From: a virus
Reading direction: 5' to 3' (one strand)
DNA length: 61,447 bases
Virus record (IMG/VR): IMGVR_UViG_3300027902_000010
Coordinates: 1 to 61,447 of that record
The notes below the pieces were generated by a model. The model was not told the origin of the DNA. It did not search any database and saw only the letters and a list, made by a program, of their open reading frames with translations. Numbering within the stretch: position 1 is the first letter of the stretch; each line of letters opens with the position of its first letter. Position numbers and translations under genes: made by a program. Shown here in pieces: positions 17,012-24,696 of this stretch.

Positions 17012-17635
17012 CTATTTGATACAGATAATTTTCTCGTGGCCGATTCTTGTTCCTAATGAAACATTGATCGGTACTTCAATCTCCCGCAGCCGTAGACAGA
17101 AACTTACGTCTTCACCAAACTGAACGCCATTCATAGCGGTAACAAGATTGAATGGGAGATCGAGCGTATTCTCTCTCACTCGAGTATTCAACCACAGTCT
17201 ATCTCGGGCATCTGGATCACATAGGATCCTTATGATATTTCTTCGTATTCCTAAAAACGCTCCACCACAGATATCAACAATACGCTTAGGATTTATATTC
17301 CTTATTCCATTCGTCTTGTTATCATATTCATAGAGCGCATACTCTTTGTCACCAGTTTTACAGACACCCGTAACGACATCACCACCGTGGTTCATGAGAG
17401 CTTCTATATCTTTTCCATCAAATTCCATATCAGTGTCAATAAAGATAAGCCACTCCGCTTGAAGACGGAAAGCTTCGAGTATAGCAATGTTCCGGTTCTG
17501 TGAAATTGACACTCCTTGATAAAGCTTAGTTATTACCTGATGTCCACGTCGCTGCAAATAATGCTGAGCGTCTTCACGACACTCAATGAAATTTCTATTG
17601 ATAATATACCCGCAGGGAGACGCGATGAGTATCAT
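17012..17635 (-). CDS. GT-A-type glycosyltransferase
   Basis: A 207-aa product with QGVSISQNRNIAILEAF, WLIFIDTDMEFDGKDIEAL (metal-binding DTD), CGGAFLGIRRNI and QFGEDVSFCLRL, the same order as the C-terminal domain of the 472-aa enzyme. Probably a sugar transferase on the virion surface or a modified substrate. Its start overlaps the methyltransferase stop by 4 nt. Donor and acceptor unknown. Confidence 0.78.
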   Translation of the reverse strand: MILIASPCGYIINRNFIECREDAQHYLQRRGHQVITKLYQGVSISQNRNIAILEAFRLQAEWLIFIDTDMEFDGKDIEALMNHGGDVVTGVCKTGDKEYALYEYDNKTNGIRNINPKRIVDICGGAFLGIRRNIIRILCDPDARDRLWLNTRVRENTLDLPFNLVTAMNGVQFGEDVSFCLRLREIEVPINVSLGTRIGHEKIICIK

Positions 17636-18249
17636 GCTTTCTCCAATTTCACTTCTTGTGGACGAGCAATCACACAGATCGAACCTGGATAATGGACAAG
17701 ACGAGACCCCGCGATCTCGAGTTCAGCAATCAACTGCTGGACTCCGTCATTCCCAATCGTCATATAGTCATGCCACATAATAACTTTCGGATCCATACTG
17801 ATCGCCAGCAGTGTATCATTCTTGACATGCTCATAGTCATGAGCCCCATCAATGAAAATAAAATCATGTGTCTCACAGCCACGAGCATACTTCATCGTAT
17901 CAGCAAAAACGAGATCGACAAATGTGTCTTTGAAGAAAGTTCCATATTCTTCTTTCGGACCGAGCCCATGATATCCGTGCTCGAAAGCAACATCCATATC
18001 TTTGTGAATATCAATACACTTCACACGCTCTATCCGATTATGCAGATATACGAGTAAGGCTGTATATCCCTTCCAAGTGCCGATCTCGAGAAATGTTCTC
18101 AAATCATACAGCTCGACACAGTTGATAATGGCTGTGTGATCATTCTTTATCGTAGACCACTGCGCCATCGGATAAGGACATCTAAATTTTCGATGAAACC
18201 ACTCCACATAATTTATTGCTGATAAACTTGGAGCCTCATGCTGTAACAT
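17632..18249 (-). CDS. Class I SAM-dependent methyltransferase
   Basis: A 205-aa Rossmann methyltransferase: motif I TFLEIGTWKGYTALLVYL, acidic end of strand 2 KCIDIHKDMD, and HDFIFIDGAHDYEHVKNDTL typical of the Methyltransf_24/CmcI-like family that modifies sugars or small molecules. Coupled by overlap to the glycosyltransferase, it likely methylates a glycan or its precursor. Confidence 0.82.
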   Translation of the reverse strand: MLQHEAPSLSAINYVEWFHRKFRCPYPMAQWSTIKNDHTAIINCVELYDLRTFLEIGTWKGYTALLVYLHNRIERVKCIDIHKDMDVAFEHGYHGLGPKEEYGTFFKDTFVDLVFADTMKYARGCETHDFIFIDGAHDYEHVKNDTLLAISMDPKVIMWHDYMTIGNDGVQQLIAELEIAGSRLVHYPGSICVIARPQEVKLEKA

Positions 18250-18326
18250 ACTCTCTCCTTAATAGGTAGTAGTGAATTTCCGCCCTTCTCTGACAGGTGC
18301 AAATTCTAAGCGTCTTCGTCACCGAG

Positions 18327-18581
18327 CTACTTGATCAGTGAATGGAACGAGCCGACCGTTACGTCTACGTTGGGGATATTCGACGTCGCACCGATGGTAA
18401 TGGTGTTTGTATTCGCCAAGGTATAGAACATAGTACCCAGCGAGCTGTTCGAAGTCGTCCCGAACGCCGTGAGAATCACGACGGTTGGTGTGTAGCCAAG
18501 GCCATGGGTGTAGATGGTACCTGCCGTGGTTGTCACCGTAAATGCGAGTTGCTGTGACCAAAGAGCACCAAGAGTTGCCAT
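18327..18581 (-). CDS. Small beta-rich virion-type protein
   Basis: An 84-aa product (FTVTTTAGTIYTHGLGYTP, LGTMFYTLANTNTITIGATS), Thr/Gly-rich with alternating strands, typical of decoration proteins. This frame is preferred over an overlapping 80-aa frame because of its beta pattern and the upstream site AAAGGAAGTG. The hairpin leader resembles that of the capsid candidate, so it may be abundant. Confidence 0.7.
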   Translation of the reverse strand: MATLGALWSQQLAFTVTTTAGTIYTHGLGYTPTVVILTAFGTTSNSSLGTMFYTLANTNTITIGATSNIPNVDVTVGSFHSLIK

Positions 18582-18630
18582 AGTATTATATCACTTCCTT
18601 TCTGACCGTTCTTCGCTTAACGGCGATACT
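18582..18630 (-). promoter_or_regulatory. Leader hairpin shared with capsid gene leader
   Basis: The minus-strand leader contains TAGTATCG then CCGTT-AAGCGAAG-AACGG (18606-18623), followed by AAAGGAAG. The TAGTATCG start and the CCGT/ACGG stem match the leader at 13784-13830. Likely an mRNA stabiliser or regulatory site for abundant virion proteins. Confidence 0.45.
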
Positions 18631-18650
18631 AAGTCTTTTGATTTACCTCA

Positions 18651-18851
18651 TCATCTTCTTCGCAATGTGGGAACGTGATAAAGAGATCGTATGTAGTCAA
18701 CAACATCTTCAACACGTCGCATCATGATATTCCTATCTTTATCGGTCAGGTAGTTATCCCTGACCATTTGAAGCTTGGCATAAACTGGAGAGATGTGATT
18801 TATTATAACATCTTCCAACTCACGAACTTGATTATGAGTAAATGAAGACAT
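18651..18851 (-). CDS. Hypothetical helical protein
   Basis: A 66-aa product (VRELEDVIINHISPVYAKLQMV...VVDYIRSLYHVPTLRRR), helical with a basic end. Separated by a hairpin leader from the beta-rich gene downstream. Unrecognised. Confidence 0.6.
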   Translation of the reverse strand: MSSFTHNQVRELEDVIINHISPVYAKLQMVRDNYLTDKDRNIMMRRVEDVVDYIRSLYHVPTLRRR

Positions 18852-18860
18852 GATCGTCTC

Positions 18861-19076
18861 CTATCCCTTATAATTATCTCCTATTGACGCCATATCAATC
18901 GGCGTCGGCTGATATAACATCGGAAGACCTGTCGCTGGCGGAAGACTCGTAGGCGACAATGCCGTATTTGTCCCAATAAACTTTTCATAGTATCTTGTAC
19001 TCGTTCCCCCACCCTTATTGGCGAGATAAAGACCCAGCCCAACTATTCCTAATAGTATCAACATATTCCTGTTCAT
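18861..19076 (-). CDS. Small membrane protein, N-terminal TM
   Basis: A 71-aa product starting MNRNMLILLGIVGLGLYLA, one membrane helix, then a short polar tail with Pro repeats. A TAGGAAYA site (19044) encodes LGI within the TM. Typical of the many single-TM proteins in this arm. Confidence 0.68.
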   Translation of the reverse strand: MNRNMLILLGIVGLGLYLANKGGGTSTRYYEKFIGTNTALSPTSLPPATGLPMLYQPTPIDMASIGDNYKG

Positions 19077-19084
19077 AATTCCTC

Positions 19085-19357
19085 CTACGTCAATTTGATA
19101 GACACGGTGACTTCAACATATCTTGATTGACCAGTATTCTCTTCGCGAACCATGGGTCCCTTGAGTTCGTAGTACGACAAACCTTCTTTGTCAAAGAAAT
19201 TTATCAGTCTTGCCAGTATCGCTTCTGCTGCTGGATCTACGCTTTTGAAGTAATGTGTTCTTCCTCGATATGGGGGCATGTGGCTCCTCCTTGGTGATTC
19301 AAAGTCTACGCCTTCTCCGTCAGGCGAGTATAATATTGGATGATGTCGTTCGTTCAT
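19085..19357 (-). CDS. Hypothetical protein
   Basis: A 90-aa product. The disordered N-terminus (RHHPILYSPDGEGVDFESP) is followed by an alpha/beta part (DPAAEAILARLINFFDKEG, SRYVEVTVSIKLT). It overlaps the upstream gene stop by 4 nt. Unrecognised. Confidence 0.6.
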   Translation of the reverse strand: MNERHHPILYSPDGEGVDFESPRRSHMPPYRGRTHYFKSVDPAAEAILARLINFFDKEGLSYYELKGPMVREENTGQSRYVEVTVSIKLT

Positions 19358-19578
19358 CTTCGAGTACCTTCATTTTCATCATATTCAAAATGCTTCCACA
19401 AATCTTTTCCAGTGGTCGACTTGATAAGAAGACTTCCATCTGGAAGCCCATACACCTTCGCCTTTGACGTGAATGGATGCTTGAACCACTCACCAGGCCA
19501 CAGGGACTTCTTTCCCTTCTGCGCCCGCATTTCAATTACACGATCATATATTTCTACTGCACCTTTGGGCAGTTTCAT
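19354..19578 (-). CDS. Hypothetical protein
   Basis: A 74-aa product from the ATG at 19578, which has GGAG 6 nt upstream; a longer in-frame start at 19647 would overlap the secreted-protein gene. The sequence LPKGAVEIYDRVIEMRAQKG...LWPGEWFKHPF contains a KVYGLPDGSLLIKST hairpin. Similar Trp/Gly-rich small proteins at 27115-27354 may be distant relatives (LWMGNSYTIAARSNLGDFVLY). Function unknown. Confidence 0.6.
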   Translation of the reverse strand: MKLPKGAVEIYDRVIEMRAQKGKKSLWPGEWFKHPFTSKAKVYGLPDGSLLIKSTTGKDLWKHFEYDENEGTRR

Positions 19579-19586
19579 AATATCTC

Positions 19587-20150
19587 CTACTGGATTTGAA
19601 AAGTAATTGAACCAGCAACACCTGTATTTACAGTTGAGGCTGACCATGTTGCACTTATTACACCGCTTTTATATAAATATATATATTGATTAGTTCCAAA
19701 TACAGCCATCATCCCAAGTGACATAGTCGTAGTGTTGTCACCAGCCAAAAGTGGCATCATATTGTTTCCAGGTGAGGCTGCAACTTTACCAGCTGGTATT
19801 TTAATCATTAGTTGGGTATCTAATGACCCGCCAACAGTAGTACTCATTATACGAAAATTAACTGTCATCGTTTTACCACTAATGGTATATGAAAAATCCT
19901 GGATACTTCCACCATATACTGTCCATGTCATCGAGCCGCTTCCTGTGAAATCAGCTGCATTGAAAGGTACCGCTGTCCATGTGGGCGATGTTACAAAATT
20001 CGGCACACCGCTTACCGAAGTATATGGAAGACTTCCAGATGTCCCCGTAGCTAAGTCTACCTTACCGCCCGATACCGGACTTAAGCCTGAGCCATAGGCT
20101 GATGTAACTAGGGCAAGAATGAATATAAGTATCCACAAGATCTTTTTCAT
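19587..20150 (-). CDS. Secreted beta-rich protein, copy A
   Basis: A 187-aa product with a signal peptide (ILWILIFILALVTSAYGS) and the mature start GLSPVSGGKVDLATGTSGSL. The C-terminal half is a beta-domain (SGSMTWTVYGGSIQDFSYTI, MTVNFRIMSTTVGG). It is a tandem paralogue of 20159-20698, sharing the pattern throughout (AYGSGLSPVSGG, SMTWTV, IKIPAGK). An exported virion spike subunit or an adhesin is possible. Confidence 0.72.
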   Translation of the reverse strand: MKKILWILIFILALVTSAYGSGLSPVSGGKVDLATGTSGSLPYTSVSGVPNFVTSPTWTAVPFNAADFTGSGSMTWTVYGGSIQDFSYTISGKTMTVNFRIMSTTVGGSLDTQLMIKIPAGKVAASPGNNMMPLLAGDNTTTMSLGMMAVFGTNQYIYLYKSGVISATWSASTVNTGVAGSITFQIQ

Positions 20151-20158
20151 TATATCAC

Positions 20159-20698
20159 CTATTGAATTGAAAATGTAAACGAACCAGACACACGAGTGTT
20201 TGAAGATGAAGCAGCCCAGTTATTAAAAACCCCTCCATCTTTATAACATTCTATATAATTTACAATTTGAAGTATAGCCGTTCCAAGTGCCATGGTTGAA
20301 CCATTATTATCACTAACTAAAATTGGAAGTCTATAATAAGTACTAGGTCTTTTACCAGCCGGTATTTTAATCCTCAATGCAGTATCTGGTGTTCCACCAA
20401 CAGACGTATTAGCTATTGAGAAGTTAATAGTCATCATATTACCAATAATTACATATTGAAATGTCTGAACATTCCCAGAGCTTACAGTCCACGTCATTGA
20501 GCCACTTCCAAAAAAATCACTAGCATTAAATGGAACACTAGTAAATTGTGGTCCACCACTTATTGATGAATATGGTAAAGACCCGGTTGTTCCGGTAGAT
20601 AAATCTATTTGACCACCGGATACTGGACTTAGTCCAGATCCGTATGCTGACGTCACTATAACCAAATAGAGTAATATTCCTAGAACAATCTTCTTCAT
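20159..20698 (-). CDS. Secreted beta-rich protein, copy B
   Basis: A 179-aa tandem paralogue of the preceding gene, 8 nt upstream. Signal peptide KIVLGILLYLVIVTSAYGS, then GLSPVSGGQIDLSTGTTGSL. The two copies differ most in the middle and in surface loops and agree in framework strands, as expected for duplicated receptor-contact proteins under diversifying change. Confidence 0.72.
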   Translation of the reverse strand: MKKIVLGILLYLVIVTSAYGSGLSPVSGGQIDLSTGTTGSLPYSSISGGPQFTSVPFNASDFFGSGSMTWTVSSGNVQTFQYVIIGNMMTINFSIANTSVGGTPDTALRIKIPAGKRPSTYYRLPILVSDNNGSTMALGTAILQIVNYIECYKDGGVFNNWAASSSNTRVSGSFTFSIQ

Positions 20699-20699
20699 A

Positions 20700-21581
20700 T
20701 TATCCCCTATCTACTATTCGGAATGGCGTATTCTCAAGCTTCTCTTTTGTCACGATGTAGTAATGACCTGCATCTTCACCGTCTACAACTTGCAGCTGGT
20801 ACTTTCCATGAAGCCAGCCAACAAACATTAACCGAACGCCTTTCACTTCTATGATATCACCTATCTTTGGCAATATGGCAGCCGGGTTCCTCGAAATCTT
20901 TACTCGCTTTATTTTACCCTCTACCAAAGCTCGTAAAAGATGTTTCACATTAGCCTTGAATGAAGGTTTAGACCCAATCTTAAATGTTACGATATCCCCA
21001 TCTACAGCAATCACTGTGGCAATACCTGCCGGCCCTGAAAACCTATCACCTCTTTTAACAAATTTCATTGGATTTTCTCGTGGTGTATCATGCATCCACT
21101 TACCAGATTTCCCATAACGGAAAGTTCTTTTCTCGCCGCTGGCCGCTTCAAACTTAATCTCCGACATCTTCATATCATGATCACGAAGCCATTGCATTGC
21201 CTTCTGGGCAGAAAACTTCGACGAGTCAAAATGGATAGATTGAAGCACTACCGTCTGATCTCGATCTTTTTTCAGAATTCCCCATATCGCATGAACGCCC
21301 CTACCGAACTTATTATTCTGACGCCGGAACTTACCTTTTCTCATCTCTCGTGGCGATATAAGCCGAGCGCTATGCTCATGCGGATATGGATTCGCTCCTA
21401 CAAATGCAAGTCCTTGTTGACCGACGCCCATAAGGAAGCCATAGTTATGATATAGCTTATTCAAAATGTCAGTATCTGAGTAGCCTCTCTCTCGAAGCTT
21501 GTGAACATATTGAGAAGCCTTGAGAGCAACCGCATCTTTTGTTCTACGAGCATAATCTAAAAACTGAGATAGTTTACTCAT
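20700..21581 (-). CDS. Hypothetical late protein with RxNP boxes
   Basis: A 293-aa product. An N-terminal helical part is followed by SIHFDSSKFSAQKAMQWLRD and SEIKFEAASGEKRTFRYGKSGKW, a strand-helix module common in phage head-maturation-region proteins, then two SH3-like barrels (VKRGDRFSGPAGIATVIAVDG and LPKIGDIIEVKGVRLMFVGW), each preceded by an Asn-Pro box (RENPM, SRNPA). No protease triad was identified. A minor virion or assembly protein is inferred. Confidence 0.6.
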   Translation of the reverse strand: MSKLSQFLDYARRTKDAVALKASQYVHKLRERGYSDTDILNKLYHNYGFLMGVGQQGLAFVGANPYPHEHSARLISPREMRKGKFRRQNNKFGRGVHAIWGILKKDRDQTVVLQSIHFDSSKFSAQKAMQWLRDHDMKMSEIKFEAASGEKRTFRYGKSGKWMHDTPRENPMKFVKRGDRFSGPAGIATVIAVDGDIVTFKIGSKPSFKANVKHLLRALVEGKIKRVKISRNPAAILPKIGDIIEVKGVRLMFVGWLHGKYQLQVVDGEDAGHYYIVTKEKLENTPFRIVDRG

Positions 21582-21593
21582 ATCGACCTCGAT

Positions 21594-22526
21594 TTACGCC
21601 CAGGATATCTTGAGACCCATAGCTTTTGCCGGCTTCAAGAATGCTCTCATCTTGCTCACCCCTTTGATTCGTCCCGTATACTTCTTCGCCGGATAGTCAA
21701 CAGTATAGGTACCTTTAGGACCTTCAGTGACATAGACATCAGCATCACCTACTAAGAATCCGCCACGAGTCAACTCGCCGGTCATCTTCTGTTTGTATCG
21801 CTTGATAGCCTGGTCACGCTCAGGCGCACTGATCAGCCCCTGTCGATAAGATAGATCAGCATTTATTTTTATTCCGTTTGGCGTTATGCCATCACGATCT
21901 TTTGGCAATCTCTTATGCTTTCTCCGAGTACGCCGAAATCTTTTATATGCCTGCTTTGTTTCTGGATCCATCGGATTCGAAAATGCTCCTCGAGTCGATT
22001 TACTGAAGTAATGGAAGAATTCTGGCTCGAGAAAGAACTCCTTCCCTGTATGTAGATTCTTTACAATGAAACCGGCACCACGCCTCTGTATGATTTCGAA
22101 CTTGTTCTGTATGCCCGAGCCGCCGGACATCAGCAATATATCACCGATCTTCCATCGTTCTGGGTTTTTTCTCAACTTCTTCTTTGGATTATCTCTTTCA
22201 AGATATCCGTTGATCTCATGCTCGGCATGCTCCTCAGCCTGCTCATACTTCGGAAATCCCCATGATGAGAATATATTCTTGTAGATACTTCGAATAAAAT
22301 ATCCCTTATTATGAGAGTACCAAATTTCATACGGTATTCCCATATACTCCTTATGAGCTTGGCGCTGCGGATTCGGCCGCATTGTAGAAGCTAACGCCCC
22401 CATTGGCATCTTTACGCCTTCAAGCAAATGATGATATTTCTTTATGAGACCTTTCTTCAAACCCTCAGGCGTCTTGTCGCTAAGTATAGCCGCTTTCACA
22501 GCAGCCAGGTTCATAGTCCGTGGCAT
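21594..22526 (-). CDS. Hypothetical late protein with RxNP boxes
   Basis: A 310-aa product from the ATG at 22526 (GGAGG 6 nt upstream). It shows helical N-terminal SDKTPEGLKKGLIKKYHHLLEG, a basic middle with Asn-Pro boxes (MRPNPQRQ, LRKNPERWKIGDILL), an SH3-like barrel (KIGDILLMSGGSGIQNKFEI), and a Lys/Arg segment (KRFRRTRRKHKRLPKDRDG). It shares the box-plus-barrel plan of the 20700 gene. Unrecognised; probably virion-internal. Confidence 0.58.
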   Translation of the reverse strand: MPRTMNLAAVKAAILSDKTPEGLKKGLIKKYHHLLEGVKMPMGALASTMRPNPQRQAHKEYMGIPYEIWYSHNKGYFIRSIYKNIFSSWGFPKYEQAEEHAEHEINGYLERDNPKKKLRKNPERWKIGDILLMSGGSGIQNKFEIIQRRGAGFIVKNLHTGKEFFLEPEFFHYFSKSTRGAFSNPMDPETKQAYKRFRRTRRKHKRLPKDRDGITPNGIKINADLSYRQGLISAPERDQAIKRYKQKMTGELTRGGFLVGDADVYVTEGPKGTYTVDYPAKKYTGRIKGVSKMRAFLKPAKAMGLKISWA

Positions 22527-22542
22527 GACAGCCTCCTTATTC

Positions 22543-22830
22543 CTAATACTGATACCCATAAGGTATCGGTTCTATATCTCTCGCCGTCGGATCACCAATA
22601 TACGAGTACTCATTAATAGCCCGAGCAAGCGCTAACGTCTTCGCCTTATTGAAGCCGGTGATTCTGATGGCTACATGACCTTGATATGGAGTATGATCTG
22701 GCTTAACATCATAACCATGACCAAACTCATCAGCCAGATGCTTCTTGAACATCTTTCGCAAGGCAGCTGGGGACATACTCCACGAATCTTTCCAGTCCGA
22801 CCACGCATAGAAATATTGTCGCTGTGCCAT
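22543..22830 (-). CDS. Hypothetical protein
   Basis: A 95-aa product (MAQRQYFYAWSDWKDSWSMS...PYQGHVAIRITGFNKAKTL), alpha/beta. The ATG at 22830 has GGAGGGCG upstream. The pattern FYAWSDWKDSW then a strand-helix GHVAIRITGFNKAKTLALARA does not match a family I know. In operon. Confidence 0.6.
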   Translation of the reverse strand: MAQRQYFYAWSDWKDSWSMSPAALRKMFKKHLADEFGHGYDVKPDHTPYQGHVAIRITGFNKAKTLALARAINEYSYIGDPTARDIEPIPYGYQY

Positions 22831-22839
22831 CACGCCCTC

Positions 22840-23055
22840 CTATCGAATTGATTCGTCAAATCTGTAAAAATTCAATGTAGCGTCACCATACTTTCCACGA
22901 AGATGATCTATGAGATCTTGCGTACTCCCAGTTCTCGTATATGATTCTTTGAACTGTGGATTTCCACTCTTCGCAATGGCAAAGATACTGACATATTCTG
23001 TTCCACCTGATTTAGCTCTGAGTATCAACAAATGACGATATTTACTTTTTGCCAT
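22840..23055 (-). CDS. Hypothetical small beta-alpha protein
   Basis: A 71-aa product from the ATG at 23055 (GGGAGGCGATA upstream). MAKSKYRHLLILRAKSGGTEY begins with a strand like the 107-298 and 25398-25757 products (basic, then a hydrophobic strand, then charged). It overlaps the preceding TAA (TAATG). Unrecognised. Confidence 0.6.
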   Translation of the reverse strand: MAKSKYRHLLILRAKSGGTEYVSIFAIAKSGNPQFKESYTRTGSTQDLIDHLRGKYGDATLNFYRFDESIR

Positions 23056-23231
23056 TATCGCCTCCCGCCGTAGAGAACAAACCAGGCATGCCAGTCCTGC
23101 ATACACTGCATCATTTCTTTCCTGACGAGAGCTATTCCCTTCTTGCTCAGCGGTATGTCCCTTGCCACATTCTCAGCATGAAACTTTGCTAAGTGCTTAG
23201 CTTGTTTTTGAGCAGCCGATGAACTTGCCAT
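23055..23231 (-). CDS. Small basic protein (58 aa)
   Basis: A short gene read from the minus strand: ATG 23231-23229, TAA 23057-23055, GAGGTGAGAAT upstream. The 58-aa product (MASSSAAQKQAKHLAKFHAE...WHAWFVLYGGRR) has an amphipathic helix and a Trp/aromatic end, with the TAA overlapping the next ATG (TAATG). Confidence 0.7.
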   Translation of the reverse strand: MASSSAAQKQAKHLAKFHAENVARDIPLSKKGIALVRKEMMQCMQDWHAWFVLYGGRR

Positions 23232-23235
23232 ATTC

Positions 23236-23634
23236 TCACCTCTTCTTCGTCATGAAGTATATTCCTAAGCCAACCACCGCAACAATGGCGGCTCCAATTC
23301 CTACATTCTCCGCGGTCACGATAGAAGGAGCGGCATGACCAGCCAAGTTATTTACCGCATCAACTTGAGTCTTCACCTTGACAAGAAATAACCCAATCTT
23401 TCCGTAGTCAGCGATGCTAACGTCTTCACCGCTATTGAGTTGATCATTCACATCGCTGAGCTCTGCTTCCAATGCCGTCTGCTGATCGATCAACGACGCA
23501 ACTTGCGCTTTCACTGCCGGGTCTGACGAAGTAGCCAACTGATTCAAGGTATTACGACACATTAGCAACTGGCCAATAAGCGCTTGTGCCTTTGCCTTCA
23601 GATCACTCAGTACTGTTCCAAAACCTCGTAACAT
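23236..23634 (-). CDS. Coiled-coil protein with C-terminal TM
   Basis: A 132-aa product starting MLRGFGTVLSDLKAKAQALI, helical with heptads (VASLIDQQTALEAELSDVND), then a Gly/Ala linker and a membrane helix (VGIGAAIVAVVGLGIYFMT) ending KKR. This TM-plus-KKR end is shared with the 1398, 3293 and 1946 genes, suggesting a common place in a virion membrane. Confidence 0.68.
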   Translation of the reverse strand: MLRGFGTVLSDLKAKAQALIGQLLMCRNTLNQLATSSDPAVKAQVASLIDQQTALEAELSDVNDQLNSGEDVSIADYGKIGLFLVKVKTQVDAVNNLAGHAAPSIVTAENVGIGAAIVAVVGLGIYFMTKKR

Positions 23635-23643
23635 TGTCGCCTC

Positions 23644-23862
23644 CTACGTCGTCTTGACGTGATAATATTTTTCACCGATCTGATCGTTCAGCAGTGTTTC
23701 AATGTGCTTGGCCTTCATCTTCAAGATCATGGGTATCATCATCTTTGATAAACCCTTGTGACTCCCACGCATCTGCATGATATCACCAACCAAATACTCT
23801 GGAGATTCAGCATAAGCTTGAGATAAAAGAATTGCGGCTGATCGCTTTCGTATTGATTTCAT
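23644..23862 (-). CDS. Hypothetical small helical protein
   Basis: A 72-aa basic helical product (MKSIRKRSAAILLSQAYAES...MMIPMILKMKAKHIETLL). No domain recognised. In operon with 9-nt spacing. Confidence 0.58.
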   Translation of the reverse strand: MKSIRKRSAAILLSQAYAESPEYLVGDIMQMRGSHKGLSKMMIPMILKMKAKHIETLLNDQIGEKYYHVKTT

Positions 23863-23871
23863 GATCTCCCC

Positions 23872-24480
23872 CTACTTGACCATCGACGCTTCAGCCAGAT
23901 GATTGATGAGACCTCTCTCTTCGTCGCTCAGCCGATATCCGGCAGCAAGCTTTGATTTGACTTGATGAAGCGCAGCCATCACCGCAGCGTCAGCATCGGT
24001 CATCACGGAAGCTCCAAGTAGCGTTTCACCAGTAGCCTCGTCATCGCCATATGACTGCACTACACGAGGACCTCCCATCGCCGGAACGACAGGCAACACT
24101 GGAGAAATTCTTGGAAATGCGCCATACGCCACAACTGGAACTGGCTCAGGCATAGGGTTCACACCCATACCGCGCATAGCATAGAGCGGCTGAGCAGTGT
24201 TCATGGCGGGCTTCGGCACACTTCCCTGCGGTCCGCCGTAAATAGGTCTGCCAATCTGACTACCAGAAGCTTTATACGATCCACCTCTTTTTCCTGGATG
24301 ACTTTTTCTCATAGGCTGACCACTTCTCCTTGGCTCAGCCCTTCTCGGCCACATCGGAGTTGGCTTTACCGGCGCAGGTGGTCTGGCTTGCTGCGCAGCT
24401 GAAGCAACCTTCTGTCCCATTGTCGTTAACGCTCTTGATGGATTTACTGGTCTCATAAATCCAAAATTTTCATCTTCCAT
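23872..24480 (-). CDS. Hypothetical Pro/Arg-rich protein
   Basis: A 202-aa product. N-terminal MEDENFGFMRPVNPSRALTT, a disordered Pro/Arg-rich middle (ARPPAPVKPTPMWPRRAEPR), then GAFPRISPVLPVVPAMGGPR and VQSYGDDEATGE, then a helix (LHQVKSKLAAGYRLSDEERG). The short aromatic-Gly-acidic motifs match those at the ends of other virion-block proteins. Likely a flexible virion-internal protein. Confidence 0.58.
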   Translation of the reverse strand: MEDENFGFMRPVNPSRALTTMGQKVASAAQQARPPAPVKPTPMWPRRAEPRRSGQPMRKSHPGKRGGSYKASGSQIGRPIYGGPQGSVPKPAMNTAQPLYAMRGMGVNPMPEPVPVVAYGAFPRISPVLPVVPAMGGPRVVQSYGDDEATGETLLGASVMTDADAAVMAALHQVKSKLAAGYRLSDEERGLINHLAEASMVK

Positions 24481-24489
24481 AATATCCTC

Positions 24490-24696
24490 CTATGACACAT
24501 GCGCTAGTAAGCGCTTTAGAATAGTAACGTGATCTCTCTCATCAGAAGCAATCCGTCGTATTGATTGACGAATGCTATCAAACTCGGTCGTCGCTGGCAA
24601 AGCTTTTATCAACTTGGCATAGGCGATGATGCCTTCTTCTTCTTCTCGGATAAACTTACCCAATTCCCGTTTGTATGTTCCTAAGCTAGTAATCAT
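24490..24696 (-). CDS. Mini ferritin-like helical hairpin protein
   Basis: A 68-aa helical hairpin: FIREEEEGIIAYAKLIKALP then IRRIASDERDHVTILKRLLA. The E...Y pattern in helix 1 and D-E-x-x-H in helix 2 equal half of a rubrerythrin/ferritin diiron site. Two such hairpins would need to dimerise to hold metal. It could instead be a scaffold helix pair that only looks like ferritin. Start overlaps the next gene region by 4 nt. Confidence 0.5.
   Translation of the reverse strand: MITSLGTYKRELGKFIREEEEGIIAYAKLIKALPATTEFDSIRQSIRRIASDERDHVTILKRLLAHVS

Noticed and set aside
17012-18249. Integrase or attachment site in the glycosyltransferase group
   Set aside because: No tyrosine or serine recombinase motif and no tRNA-like end; the only tyrosine-recombinase-related protein is TopIB.
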